From positions 186,001 through 250,000 of the forward strand of contig JAFLBR010000005.1 of assembly GCA_017303795.1 (NCBI GenBank): DNA of 64,000 nucleotides, written 5' to 3'. The position numbers were made by a program, and so were the translations under genes. The DNA is from Cytophagales bacterium. Lineage in GTDB: Bacteria; Bacteroidota; Bacteroidia; Cytophagales; Cyclobacteriaceae. The notes beneath the pieces were generated by a model. The model did not search any database, had not been told where the DNA came from, and worked only from the letters and a program-made list of their open reading frames with translations. Numbering within the stretch: the first letter of the stretch is position 1; the number at the start of each line of letters is the position of its first letter. This document shows, piece after piece, positions 8,926 to 17,715 of this stretch.

Positions 8926-9644
8926 GAACGCTAATCGCACTCATGTTGTTTACCGGAGTTGCCATGGCGCAAAATCCGGTAAATAAAAGTTACCCGGTAA
9001 CAGCTGGTCAGAAGATTTCATTTCACTTTGATTACCCGGAACTGGTTAAGATCAGCACGTGGGATAAAAACGAAATCTCCATTACCGGAACGATAAGCAT
9101 TAACGGTGGCGAACATGATGATGCTTTTGAATTAGAACAATCAGCATCGAACAATACATTGTACATCGAAAACCGGATTAAAAATCTGAAATCGTTACCC
9201 AAGCGCATTACCGTAGTGCGGGGAACAGAGCGACTAACCTTTAAATCGGAAGCTGATTATAAAAAGTATTGTGAAGAAACCGGTAGCAACTTTAATGTAA
9301 AATCGTGGGGCGTGGATATGGATATTGTATTGGAAATAAAAGTGCCGCGCAATATGGAAACCAAACTGGTGTGCGTATATGGCCTGGCCGAAGTGAAGAA
9401 TTTTTTTGGTGCGCTAACAGTGGAAGCCACTTATGGTGGGGTTGATGTAACCGTTCAGGAAAAAACTACAGGCGAGTTATTGGCAGAAACCGGTTATGGT
9501 CAGATTTATTCTAATCTCGATTTTAAATTTACAGGTTCAGAATTTAAAGACTTCCATACGCAAGTGGTAGCCAAACCCGGCACTGGCCCGCGCTACAGCT
9601 TCGAATCGAAATATGGGAACGTGTATTTGCGAAAGGCATTGTAG
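8922..9644 (+). CDS. Exported DUF4097-like beta-repeat protein (second of pair)
   Basis: The 240-residue protein has a signal peptide (MRTLIALMLFTGVAMAQ) and the same strand-rich repeat pattern as the preceding gene (LVCVYGLAEVKNFFGALTVEATYGGVDV). Both mature proteins end in nearly the same phrase (YGKIYLRKK and YGNVYLRKAL), which suggests an old duplication. A hairpin follows its stop. Function unknown; joint envelope sensing or maintenance with the ECF pair is an inference. Confidence 0.75.
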   Translation: MRTLIALMLFTGVAMAQNPVNKSYPVTAGQKISFHFDYPELVKISTWDKNEISITGTISINGGEHDDAFELEQSASNNTLYIENRIKNLKSLPKRITVVRGTERLTFKSEADYKKYCEETGSNFNVKSWGVDMDIVLEIKVPRNMETKLVCVYGLAEVKNFFGALTVEATYGGVDVTVQEKTTGELLAETGYGQIYSNLDFKFTGSEFKDFHTQVVAKPGTGPRYSFESKYGNVYLRKAL

Positions 9645-9657
9645 ATGATTTTTATAC

Positions 9658-9691
9658 CTACGAAGTGCCACGGGCAAGTGGTGCTTCGTAG
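9658..9691. terminator. Hairpin between convergent genes
   Basis: CTACGAAGTGCCAC at 9658-9671 pairs with GTGGTGCTTCGTAG at 9678-9691: 14 pairs with two G-U wobbles and a 6-nt loop. It lies between the stops of convergent genes, the place of a bidirectional terminator, but no long T-tract follows on either strand. Confidence 0.55.
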
Positions 9692-9693
9692 TG

Positions 9694-10824
9694 TTAATCC
9701 AGCTTTTTGTGAAAAAACAATTCATACTCAGGTAACAACTGCGGATGCGCAATCTTAACCAGATCTTTCAGAATCAAATCGGGGCGCAGGTAGCCTAACT
9801 CCAAAAATTCACTACCACCTTTTGCACCTTTGCGGGCGTTGTAACTGTAAATCTGTTTTTCTTTTAATGGCTTGAATAACGTGTAGCGCGATTCAGTATT
9901 CCGGATTTCGTCTATAGTTTGAAAAGATCCAGCGCCAATCCATAAATCGGCATCTTTTGCTTTTTCATAAACGGCTTCAAAACTTAATTCCAGAAAGCCG
10001 GTAGATTCTGTATCAGCCCATAAGTATTTCGTGCCAGCATCGGCTAACAACCGGGCCGCATAATTTTTTCCGGCCGGCATAAACCAGGTATCGCCATACA
10101 CAACGCCACTCAGTACTGTAGGTTTTTGTGTAACGGCTTCAGCTAATTTTTGTGTGGCTAGGTAATCCTCTTCAATCACATTAAAGACTGAATCGGCTAC
10201 AGCCCGCTTATTATAAAACAAAGCCATAAACTTTATCCACTCGGCCCGACCTAACGGGTGCTCCTCCAGATATTCGGCATTGATTACTACCGGAATACCC
10301 AATTCACTAATCTTTCTAAGTTGACCAAGATCACTTGTCATCGTATAACTCATCACTAGCTCTGGCTTCAATGAATACAAAAGTTCCAGGTTCATTCCTT
10401 TATCAATACCTACATCGGTAACTTTTCCGGCATCAACTCTTGTTCGCATTTTTTCTGAACTAATGTAATCGGTAGTAGGAAAACCAATAAGTGTTTCGGT
10501 TTCGTTCAGATAATCCAACAATGGAATATGTGTAGTAGAAGTACACACAATAGTTTTTATGGGTGTTCGGATTACCGTTGCCGTATTGCTATGCTCAGGC
10601 ACTGCTTCTGTATGTGGCACCAGCAGATATTGGTACGCTTCTTTTGCACCCGGATAAGGCGAATTAATGCTCACATAATGAATGTTGCCTTTCGTTTGCA
10701 CCGAAAATCCCGTAGCATATTTCAGACGGGTAGTATCGGTTAAGGTTTTTGTTGTTTCCTTTGGCTGGCAGGCAGTTATTAGTAAAGTAAAACCTGCTAT
10801 TACAATCTTATTCAAATTAATCAT
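9694..10824 (-). CDS. BtuF/FecB-like periplasmic binding lipoprotein (probable cobalamin)
   Basis: The 376-residue protein has a lipoprotein signal (LLITAC, Cys 19) and a class III periplasmic binding domain (PF01497). The TPIKTIVCTSTTHIPLLDYL start, NLELLYSLKPELVMSY and the C-terminal GYLRPDLILKDL are typical of the family, which binds B12 or ferric siderophores. Cobalamin is favoured because it is divergent from a cobalamin riboswitch and a BtuB/BtuG-like pair. A heme or iron-chelate ligand is not excluded. No permease or ATPase gene is next to it. Confidence 0.85.
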   Translation of the reverse strand: MINLNKIVIAGFTLLITACQPKETTKTLTDTTRLKYATGFSVQTKGNIHYVSINSPYPGAKEAYQYLLVPHTEAVPEHSNTATVIRTPIKTIVCTSTTHIPLLDYLNETETLIGFPTTDYISSEKMRTRVDAGKVTDVGIDKGMNLELLYSLKPELVMSYTMTSDLGQLRKISELGIPVVINAEYLEEHPLGRAEWIKFMALFYNKRAVADSVFNVIEEDYLATQKLAEAVTQKPTVLSGVVYGDTWFMPAGKNYAARLLADAGTKYLWADTESTGFLELSFEAVYEKAKDADLWIGAGSFQTIDEIRNTESRYTLFKPLKEKQIYSYNARKGAKGGSEFLELGYLRPDLILKDLVKIAHPQLLPEYELFFHKKLD

Positions 10825-10825
10825 C

Positions 10826-10855
10826 GTGCAAGTTTATAAAAATAAGTTAAGTTTG
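10826..10855 (+). promoter_or_regulatory. Probable promoter for the B12 riboswitch transcript
   Basis: TAAGTTTG at 10848-10855 fits the Bacteroidetes -7 box TAnnTTTG. GTG at 10826-10828, 19 bp upstream, is a weak -33 match. The riboswitch begins a few bases downstream, which is consistent with the transcription start. Confidence 0.5.
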
Positions 10856-10861
10856 CAGCCG

Positions 10862-11047
10862 GATGTTGGTTTCTGAATGATGTTACAATCACACAGAATT
10901 AAAAGGGAATACCGGTGCTAAGTCCGGAGCTGTCCCCGCAACTGTAATCCACAAACAAAATTTGCCGGTAATCACGGCCACTGTAGCGCACATTGCGCCA
11001 CGGGAAGGCACCGACAAAGTGGAAAGCCAGGAGACCTGCCGCATCAA
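10862..11047 (+). promoter_or_regulatory. Cobalamin riboswitch
   Basis: The RNA has the hallmark B12-aptamer segments in order: GGGAATACCGGTGC (10905-10918), GGAGCTGTCCCCGCAACTG (10926-10944), a CACGGGAAGGC segment (near 10999-11009), and the B12 box AGCCAGGAGACCTGCC (11025-11040). It lies in the leader of the TonB receptor gene, about 95 nt before its start. High intracellular adenosylcobalamin should switch off the receptor operon. The mode (sequestering or terminating) is not clear from sequence; no T-tracted terminator is obvious before the start codon. Confidence 0.95.
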
Positions 11048-11140
11048 GTTAATATCAAAGCTTTCGGGTTGAAAGGCTGATGAGTAGATGATACTTGATT
11101 ATCGTGCTCACACTTTTTGATTTCGCAGACTTTGAATTGA

Positions 11141-13033
11141 GTGTTATACTTAATTCTGTTTGTGGTGAGATGGATTTTTTTCCTGTTGGTATGCTGTGCG
11201 AAAAGTTTCGCGCAAAGCGATAGTACGCTGCACTTAAACGCAGTGCAGGTATATGGTATGCCCATTACCAAATACGCACCGGGTAACAAGGTAACGCACT
11301 TGCATACCGAACATGCCCAAACACTTACCGATCTGTTAGGTCAACAATCACCACTTTATTTTAAAATTTATGGCAACGGGCAATTAGCAACAGTTGCCTT
11401 TCGGGGAACAAGCGCATCACAAACGGCAGTATTGTGGAATGGCATAAATGTAAACTCACCCACGCTGGGACAAACCGATTTTTCGTTATGGCCTACTTTT
11501 CTGTTGGAAGATGTTTCGCTGCAATATGGCACGGCCAGTGCACTTTATGGTAGCGATGCCCTTGGCGGAAGTGTGTTATTAAATGCTAGTGGTCCTACGT
11601 TTAATAAAAAAAATATATTATTAATTCAGCAAGAGGCTGGCAATTTCGGGCATTGGTTAAGCGGGGTTAAAGCAACTTATGGCACAACCAAAGTTGAACT
11701 GCGAACCAAGGCCTATCATCGTAAACTTGAAAACGATTTTGAATTCACTTCACCAAAAGTAGGCTACAAAAAGAAACAACACTTTGCTGCTACCGAAAGT
11801 TTTGGATTCGATCAGCAAGTGTTCTGGAAATTAACACACGCAAGTGAGCTTTCGGCTCATGCACAATACACACACAACTTTCGCGAAGTACAACCCACAG
11901 TTACAAGCAACACCGCAGGCAATGTATTGCAAGATAACAACACACGGCTTGCTGTTACTTACCGGCACGACTTTACCAGCGGCAGTTTGTTTTTTACCGG
12001 TGGCTACATTGTTAACGATCAACTTTACAATCGCACTTCGCGCACGCGCAGCGATCAGTTTACTACATTACTACAATATGATTTTGTAATTGGCAAAGCG
12101 AGTAGCATTCGCACCGGTGGCAATTTTACAAAGTACATAGCCCAATCAGATGGCTACACTAATCAACTGCATGATAACCGCTACGATGCATTCGTTTCAT
12201 TCAGGCATCGCGTTAATGCAATATGGTTATTGAGTATAAATGCACGCCAGTCAATCTATCAGGATTTAACCGCACCCTTTTCACCCTCGTGGGGAAATGA
12301 GCTGACACTGAAAGAGAACGAAAACTTAAAACTATCGTTGCGTACACAATTTGGTCGTGGGTATCGGGTTCCTACATTAAACGACAGGTATTGGGTGCCG
12401 GGTGGTAATCCTAACCTGAAAGCAGAAGATGGATTGCAGGCTGAAGTCGGATTATCTTTTACAAAACGAAACACGGCAAAAGAATTTTCATTCGATGTTA
12501 CACATCATCGCCTATGGATTGATGAGTGGATTGTGTGGCTTCCCAACAACTCGGGCTTATGGACACCCTCAAACCTGAGCAACGTGCATGTTAGCGGAAT
12601 TGAATCGCAGGTTAATTATAAAATTGAATATACCCGTTGGCACTGGCATACAGGTTTAACATATGCTTACACCCGTTCTCTTAATAAAGAAGGTCTTAAT
12701 GCGTTTGATGTCGCAACTATCAACAAGCAATTACCCTATGTGCCCGTGCATGCTGGTCGCGCTTTCGCGAAAGCGCAGTTTAAAACATGGCAACTTGAAA
12801 CTCAGGCTGAATACAACAGTGTACGCTACACTACACTGGATAATGCTCCGTATCAGACATTAGATGCGTACGCACTTTTATCAGCAACGGTAAGTAAAAC
12901 TTTTATGATCAAAAAAACAGAAGTTAATCTTCGGGTTCAGGCCAACAACCTGTTTAACACCTACTACGAAACTATCGAAAACCGGGCTATGCCGGGAAGA
13001 AATTTTTTAATCACGTTCATTTTTAAACTTTAA
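11141..13033 (+). CDS. BtuB-like TonB-dependent outer-membrane receptor
   Basis: The 630-residue protein has a signal sequence (VVRWIFFLLVCCAKSFAQ), an N-terminal plug with VAFRGTSASQTAVLWNGINVN and YGSDALGGSVLL, and a 22-strand-type barrel ending in INNLFNTYYETIENRAMPGRNF-like sequence. Length matches BtuB and CirA receptors. It is the first gene after the cobalamin riboswitch, so cobalamin is the likely cargo. No ATG is available near the N-terminus; GTG at 11141 is used, with in-frame GTGs at 11162 and 11165 as alternatives. Confidence 0.93.
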   Translation: MLYLILFVVRWIFFLLVCCAKSFAQSDSTLHLNAVQVYGMPITKYAPGNKVTHLHTEHAQTLTDLLGQQSPLYFKIYGNGQLATVAFRGTSASQTAVLWNGINVNSPTLGQTDFSLWPTFLLEDVSLQYGTASALYGSDALGGSVLLNASGPTFNKKNILLIQQEAGNFGHWLSGVKATYGTTKVELRTKAYHRKLENDFEFTSPKVGYKKKQHFAATESFGFDQQVFWKLTHASELSAHAQYTHNFREVQPTVTSNTAGNVLQDNNTRLAVTYRHDFTSGSLFFTGGYIVNDQLYNRTSRTRSDQFTTLLQYDFVIGKASSIRTGGNFTKYIAQSDGYTNQLHDNRYDAFVSFRHRVNAIWLLSINARQSIYQDLTAPFSPSWGNELTLKENENLKLSLRTQFGRGYRVPTLNDRYWVPGGNPNLKAEDGLQAEVGLSFTKRNTAKEFSFDVTHHRLWIDEWIVWLPNNSGLWTPSNLSNVHVSGIESQVNYKIEYTRWHWHTGLTYAYTRSLNKEGLNAFDVATINKQLPYVPVHAGRAFAKAQFKTWQLETQAEYNSVRYTTLDNAPYQTLDAYALLSATVSKTFMIKKTEVNLRVQANNLFNTYYETIENRAMPGRNFLITFIFKL

Positions 13034-13037
13034 ACCA

Positions 13038-14081
13038 ATGCTTATGAAAATTTTTAAGAATTATTTTTTGCCACTACTTATGCTTGTGGCGTTAACAGTT
13101 TCTTTTTCTTCCTGTAAGGATGATGAAACTCCGGCAGGTGAATTTGAATCAGGTGTACTGGTAGTGAATGAAGGCTCGTTTGGAAAATCCGATGGCAGCG
13201 TAACCTATTACAATCCGGAAACCCAGGCAGCACAGCAGGATATCTTCGGCATAAAAAACAATGGCCTTGCGTTGGGCGATATTGTACAATCACTAACCAT
13301 TGATGGCGACTTTGCGTATGCAGTAGTAAACAACGATAATAAAGTTGAGGTGGCAAATGCCAACACCTTTAAAAAAGTACACACCATTAGCGGTGTAAGT
13401 CTGCCGCGTTACTTTACAACCTTTAATGGTAAAGGTTACCTTACCGAATGGGTTAACTTTTCCGATCCGGGTCGAGTAGCGATAATCAATCTTTCATCGC
13501 ACACAGTAGAAACAACTATTGCTACCGATTACGGTTCTGAAAATATTATTGCCACGAACAACAAACTATTTGTGTCGAATAACTTTACTTATACTATTTC
13601 GGTAATCAATCCTGAAACAAAAGCAGTTTCAACTATTGAAGTAGCAAATGCTCCGGGCGAAATGATTGTGGATAGCGAAGGCAAGCTATGGGTTATTTGC
13701 GGGGGTAACTATGGTGAAGATAATGCTTCGCTGCATAGAATTAATACTACAACTAATGAAGTAGATAAAACAATTGACCTTGGCATGAGCTCCAGCCGCA
13801 TGGCTACCAACAAAGCAAAGAATCAATTGTATATAGTAAGTGGTAATAGTGTTTACAAGATTGCCATTACCGATACAACTCCTCCAGTAAGTGCTTTTAT
13901 TTCGGTTACAGCTGCGGTGGGACTTTATGGAATTGGCGTAGATCCCGAAACAGACGAAATTTACTTAGCTGATGCAAAAGGATTTGTTGCTAACGGAGTA
14001 GTTTATCGGTATAATGACAGCGGCACATTGGTTGATGAGTTCGCAGCAGGCAAAGGCCCTAACGGATTTGTATTTAGGTAA
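13038..14081 (+). CDS. BtuG-like surface lipoprotein, YncE-type beta-propeller
   Basis: The 347-residue protein has a lipoprotein signal (SFSSC, Cys 26) followed by acidic residues KDDE, which in Bacteroidetes favours export to the cell surface. The body is a beta-propeller with repeated blades (GVLVVNEGSFGKSDGSVTYYN, AYAVVNNDNKVEVAN, GIGVDPETDEIYLADA). It follows the BtuB-like gene by 4 bp under the riboswitch. In gut Bacteroides, BtuG is a surface propeller that captures B12 and sits on BtuB. Homology is judged by eye, so BtuG-like is the safe name. Confidence 0.8.
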   Translation: MLMKIFKNYFLPLLMLVALTVSFSSCKDDETPAGEFESGVLVVNEGSFGKSDGSVTYYNPETQAAQQDIFGIKNNGLALGDIVQSLTIDGDFAYAVVNNDNKVEVANANTFKKVHTISGVSLPRYFTTFNGKGYLTEWVNFSDPGRVAIINLSSHTVETTIATDYGSENIIATNNKLFVSNNFTYTISVINPETKAVSTIEVANAPGEMIVDSEGKLWVICGGNYGEDNASLHRINTTTNEVDKTIDLGMSSSRMATNKAKNQLYIVSGNSVYKIAITDTTPPVSAFISVTAAVGLYGIGVDPETDEIYLADAKGFVANGVVYRYNDSGTLVDEFAAGKGPNGFVFR

Positions 14082-14099
14082 GATGTTGAAAAATTTTTA

Positions 14100-14282
14100 G
14101 TGGAAGAAAATCAGAACAAAACCGGCAAACCCGAACAACCCGATTTTTATTGGGAAAATGGTTTGCTGGTTTTTACGGAAGCGTATCACCTTAAGCGTGG
14201 TTATTGCTGCACTAACGGTTGCCGCCATTGCCCGTATGGAAACAAAAAACCTAAAGCGAAGTCCGATAAAACTCCTCGATAA
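14100..14282 (+). CDS. DUF5522 small cysteine-rich protein
   Basis: GTG at 14100 opens a 60-residue protein. The core FTEAYHLKRGYCCTNGCRHCPYG is the signature of DUF5522 proteins, with four cysteines in a C-C-x3-C-x2-C pattern that could hold metal. Function is not known. The gene is 18 bp behind the BtuG-like gene and its 3' end overlaps the convergent MeaB gene by about 30 bp. The conserved motif makes it a real gene despite its size. Confidence 0.8.
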   Translation: MEENQNKTGKPEQPDFYWENGLLVFTEAYHLKRGYCCTNGCRHCPYGNKKPKAKSDKTPR

Positions 14283-15252
14283 TTTGTTGGGCTGCAGCGG
14301 ATGGTAGTATTTCTTCGGATGCAATCTGACTTTCGAACTGCGCAAGGCGGGTACTCATTTTTTTTGATTGCATGATGCGCCTGCGTAATTGGCTATTCAA
14401 ACTTTCGTGAAACCAAAGTTGGTTTTGCTCTTTGCGAGTTGCTTCAAAATAGCCATTAGCTTTAACGGTTTCCAAATAAGTTTCAATCAATGTACATACG
14501 TCTGCAACCCCACGGTTCTCCAAAGCTGAACTCGTACTCACTTTTGGTGTCCACCCCGAAGAAGATACATTCAACAGATGCAACGCATGTTGATAATTAG
14601 CACGGGCAAGATCAGCCAGTTTTTTGTTCTCGCCATCGGCTTTGGTAATTACTACGGCATCGGCCATTTCCATAATGCCCTTTTTAATTCCCTGCAATTC
14701 ATCTCCTGCACCGGCCAACATCAGCAATAAAAAAAAGTCTACCATGTTGCGCACTGCTGTTTCCGATTGACCTACACCAACCGTCTCAACTATAATAACA
14801 TCAAACCCGGCAGCCTCGCAAAGCAAAATAGTTTCGCGAGTGCAATCGGCTACTCCGCCTAATGTAGAACCCGTGGACGATGGGCGAATAAATGCATTCG
14901 GGTCTTTAGCCAGATTTTCCATGCGGGTTTTGTCGCCCAGAATGCTGCCCCTGGTTTTGGTGCTGCTCGGATCAACTGCCAGCACCGCTACCTTTTTTTT
15001 CTGAGCCGTAAGGTGCTTACCGAAAGATTCAATAAAAGTACTTTTACCCACACCGGGTACTCCGGTAATGCCTATGCGTACAGATTTTCCTGTTTGCGGG
15101 AGCAATTCCGTAATCACCCGTTGTGCCAGCATAACATCTTCGGCCCGCTGGCTTTCAGCTAATGTAATGGCCTGCGCCAATACCACTCGGTTTCCTTGCC
15201 GGATGGCATCCACGTAAAAATTTAAGTCTTTGGTTATAATGTGGTTTTTCAA
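14251..15252 (-). CDS. meaB: MeaB/ArgK-type G-protein chaperone of methylmalonyl-CoA mutase
   Basis: The 333-residue P-loop GTPase has Walker A GVPGVGKST (residues 64-72), VAVLAVDPSS, the base-binding TKAD and VETVGVGQSE. These are hallmarks of MeaB/ArgK, which loads adenosylcobalamin into methylmalonyl-CoA mutase and protects the enzyme from inactivation. The frame starts with TTG at 15252; no ATG is available upstream in frame. The mutase genes are not in the window. Its position next to the B12 uptake genes gives a cobalamin theme. Confidence 0.95.
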   Translation of the reverse strand: MKNHIITKDLNFYVDAIRQGNRVVLAQAITLAESQRAEDVMLAQRVITELLPQTGKSVRIGITGVPGVGKSTFIESFGKHLTAQKKKVAVLAVDPSSTKTRGSILGDKTRMENLAKDPNAFIRPSSTGSTLGGVADCTRETILLCEAAGFDVIIVETVGVGQSETAVRNMVDFFLLLMLAGAGDELQGIKKGIMEMADAVVITKADGENKKLADLARANYQHALHLLNVSSSGWTPKVSTSSALENRGVADVCTLIETYLETVKANGYFEATRKEQNQLWFHESLNSQLRRRIMQSKKMSTRLAQFESQIASEEILPSAAAQQIIEEFYRTSL

Positions 15253-15308
15253 ATCCTTGATTGATTGATGGGTTAAATTTCTAAATTTATATTGAAGTTT
15301 ATTAACCT

Positions 15309-16628
15309 ATGAAGAAACTCTCCTTACAAGCGCTTACTATCACCGTATTTGTTTTTATTCTGATGTGGGGTGTGAGTAAGATTACAGACCTTAAATTTTT
15401 CAATGCTTTTGACCCGGTTTCGCAAGCGTTAAGTGATTTTGAATTAACCGATTACGCATTTTCCAACCTTAGGGAAACACCATTGGTTGACCAAAGAATT
15501 ATTCTTGTAAACCTAGCCCCCACACGAGGATTAATTGCACAGCAACTTATGCAGCTTAAGCAATTAAACCCTAAAGTAATCGGTATCGATAGTTTTTTTG
15601 ATTGTGAAGGAGGCTTATACGACACACTGAATTGTCCTCAACTTTTAGATACACTTAGCAACTTAATGCTAAGCAATGCCATACAAGAATCGGGTAATGT
15701 AGTATTGGTTAGTAAGCTGTTGCAAACAAAAGCTCTTGCTAACAAAGGCGATACAGATGAGTATGATTCAATTGAATATTCAGATCAGATGTTTCGGGAA
15801 CATGCCATTAATGCTTACGCAAGTCTTCCAACAGATGCAAATTATCAAGATGATGTAAAACTTTGCAGATCCATATTTCCAAAAATGAAAGTGAATGGCA
15901 ATGAAGAGTTAGCCTTTAGTGTAAGACTTGCCATGATGTATGATTCGGTCAAAACAAAAAGATTTCTTGCCAGAGATAAATACGAAGAAGTCGTCAATTT
16001 TAGAGGCAATGTTGAACTAATGGATAACCGACTTAGTAGTATTGCCTCGCAGGATAATGCTACTACACGCTATCCAATTATGTTTTATGCCATTGACTGG
16101 GATAAATTTTTACAAGAGGAATACATAGGAGATATCTTTGAAGGCAGCATTGTAATGATGGGCTCGTTAGGGGCTAATTTTGGGGATCCAAGTTGGGAAG
16201 ATAAATTTTTCACACCATTGAATAAAAAAGTAGCTGGTCGTGCAAATCCAGATATGTTTGGATTAGTTGTTCATGCGAATGTAGTAGCTATGATTTTGAA
16301 TGAAGACTATATTGATGAACTACAAGAATGGCACAAATATGCAATTGCCATTCTGGTTTGTTTCTTCACCGTAATTCTTTTCATTCTGATTGATCGTAAC
16401 CTTCCCCTATGGTTCGATACATTGTCGGTGTTAATTCAGGTTGTACTCTTACTTTCCGTTTCAGGATCTGTTGTGTATTTCTTTAGTCACTTTTCGGTGA
16501 AATTGGATTTAGCACTTACTTTAGCCGCATCGGCTTTGGTTGGCCCAGCTTACGATATTTTCAAAGGCTTCCAAAATCAAATAAACAAATGGCTTACCAA
16601 GAAGCCTGCGGAAGTATTAACGGAGTAG
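15309..16628 (+). CDS. CHASE2-domain membrane protein
   Basis: The 439-residue protein has one N-terminal helix (about residues 7-25), a large extracytoplasmic CHASE2 domain (about 40-340, with PLVDQRIILVNLAPTRGLIAQQL and VIGIDSFFDCEG), and three C-terminal helices. CHASE2 is a sensory domain normally joined to a cyclase, kinase or GGDEF output. Here the chain ends shortly after the last helix, so there is no output domain. A secreted TPR protein follows 53 bp downstream and may be its partner. Ligand unknown. Confidence 0.85.
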   Translation: MKKLSLQALTITVFVFILMWGVSKITDLKFFNAFDPVSQALSDFELTDYAFSNLRETPLVDQRIILVNLAPTRGLIAQQLMQLKQLNPKVIGIDSFFDCEGGLYDTLNCPQLLDTLSNLMLSNAIQESGNVVLVSKLLQTKALANKGDTDEYDSIEYSDQMFREHAINAYASLPTDANYQDDVKLCRSIFPKMKVNGNEELAFSVRLAMMYDSVKTKRFLARDKYEEVVNFRGNVELMDNRLSSIASQDNATTRYPIMFYAIDWDKFLQEEYIGDIFEGSIVMMGSLGANFGDPSWEDKFFTPLNKKVAGRANPDMFGLVVHANVVAMILNEDYIDELQEWHKYAIAILVCFFTVILFILIDRNLPLWFDTLSVLIQVVLLLSVSGSVVYFFSHFSVKLDLALTLAASALVGPAYDIFKGFQNQINKWLTKKPAEVLTE

Positions 16629-16681
16629 TCGATTTTGGCACAATTTTTCGTAATTTCGAATTGCAAATCCACAAAAAAACC

Positions 16682-17608
16682 ATGAAAAAAGGCAGATTTC
16701 TATTATTAGTTGGCTTTTTCGCAGTTAGCAATCTGGCGTTAGCTCAGGATTACACCTTTAGGGTACTCGCTAACAAGGGCGCTAACGAAATTAAGTCAGG
16801 TGCGGCCTGGCAACCCGTTAAAACCGGTTCTACATTAAATGTTTCTGATGAGATAAGGATTTCAGAGAATGCTTCAGTAGGATTGGTTCATATTAAGGGT
16901 AAGCCGCTTGAGGTAAAGCAGCCCGGTGTTTATAAAGTAGCCGATCTGGCAGCCAAGGTGCAAACCGAGGCCAGCGTACTAAACAAATACACTGATTTTA
17001 TCCTGAGCAGTAACTCAGCAGAAGCAAAGAAAAACCGGTTAAGCGCCACAGGGGCGGTACATAGAGGTTCAAAAGATGCTATCCAACCTCAATTGCCTAA
17101 GAATGAAGGTGCTGAAATATTCGGTAATCAACTTGTAATTAACTGGGATACTGAAAGTGCAGGCCCCTTTGTTGTAACGGTTTTGAATATGTTCGATGAA
17201 ACAATCTTCAAGGCTGAAACAGCTCAAAAATCTTTAACTGTTGATCTGGCCGATGCTAAGTTTAATGGAGAAGATGCTTTGATTGTTGATATCAAATCGA
17301 AATCAACCGGTGCTAAATTAGCTGATGATTCAAGACCAATGGTAAAGCGTCTTAGCCCAGCTAAAGCTGCAACCATTAAAGCCGGTTTTGCTGATGTATC
17401 TAAGGAACTTGACGGCACTACCGCATTTGGCAACTTGTTTTTGGCAGGTTTCTACGAGCAGAACAGATTGATTGTAGATGCGATTGCTGCTTACGAGAAA
17501 GCAATTGCATTGGCTCCTGAAGATCCAACCTACAAAGAATATTATCTGGAGTTTCTCTATAGAAACAAACTGAAGGTTGATCCGAATGCACCGGTAAACA
17601 ATAAATAA
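16682..17608 (+). CDS. Exported protein with C-terminal TPR-like helices
   Basis: ATG at 16682 is preferred because a clean signal peptide follows (MKKGRFLLLVGFFAVSNLALAQ); a longer frame from 16589 would overlap the CHASE2 gene and hide this signal. The mature part (about 285 residues) starts with a FecR-like strand-rich region (WQPVKTGSTLNVSDEIRI, VGLVHIKGKPLEV) and ends in a TPR-like unit (VDAIAAYEKAIALAPEDPTYKEYYLEFLY). Such proteins often act with CHASE2 membrane proteins as signalling modules. A strong terminator follows. Function unknown. Confidence 0.75.
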   Translation: MKKGRFLLLVGFFAVSNLALAQDYTFRVLANKGANEIKSGAAWQPVKTGSTLNVSDEIRISENASVGLVHIKGKPLEVKQPGVYKVADLAAKVQTEASVLNKYTDFILSSNSAEAKKNRLSATGAVHRGSKDAIQPQLPKNEGAEIFGNQLVINWDTESAGPFVVTVLNMFDETIFKAETAQKSLTVDLADAKFNGEDALIVDIKSKSTGAKLADDSRPMVKRLSPAKAATIKAGFADVSKELDGTTAFGNLFLAGFYEQNRLIVDAIAAYEKAIALAPEDPTYKEYYLEFLYRNKLKVDPNAPVNNK

Positions 17609-17614
17609 ACAGAA

Positions 17615-17642
17615 GCCCCGCCTACAAAGCGGGGTTTTTTGT
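17615..17642 (+). terminator. Rho-independent terminator after the CHASE2/TPR pair
   Basis: CCCCGC (17616-17621) pairs with GCGGGG (17629-17634), followed by an uninterrupted run of eight T. This is a canonical intrinsic terminator 7 bp after the stop codon. Confidence 0.92.
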
Positions 17643-17666
17643 TGGCTTCAACTTTAGCAATACCAC

Positions 17667-17696
17667 TTGGCTACCAACAATAATCTCCTAATTTTG
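17667..17696 (+). promoter_or_regulatory. Promoter of sucD
   Basis: TTG at 17667-17669 and TAATTTTG at 17689-17696 are 19 bp apart, matching the Bacteroidetes sigma-A consensus TTG-N19-TAnnTTTG. The sucD ATG is 20 bp downstream, so the leader would be very short. Confidence 0.75.
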
Positions 17697-17715
17697 TGAG
17701 CTAACCTTTTTGTTT

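Noticed and set aside
11141-11289. Minus-strand frame at 11044-11289 in the riboswitch/TonB leader
   Set aside because: It lies across the riboswitch and btuB start and has no domain.
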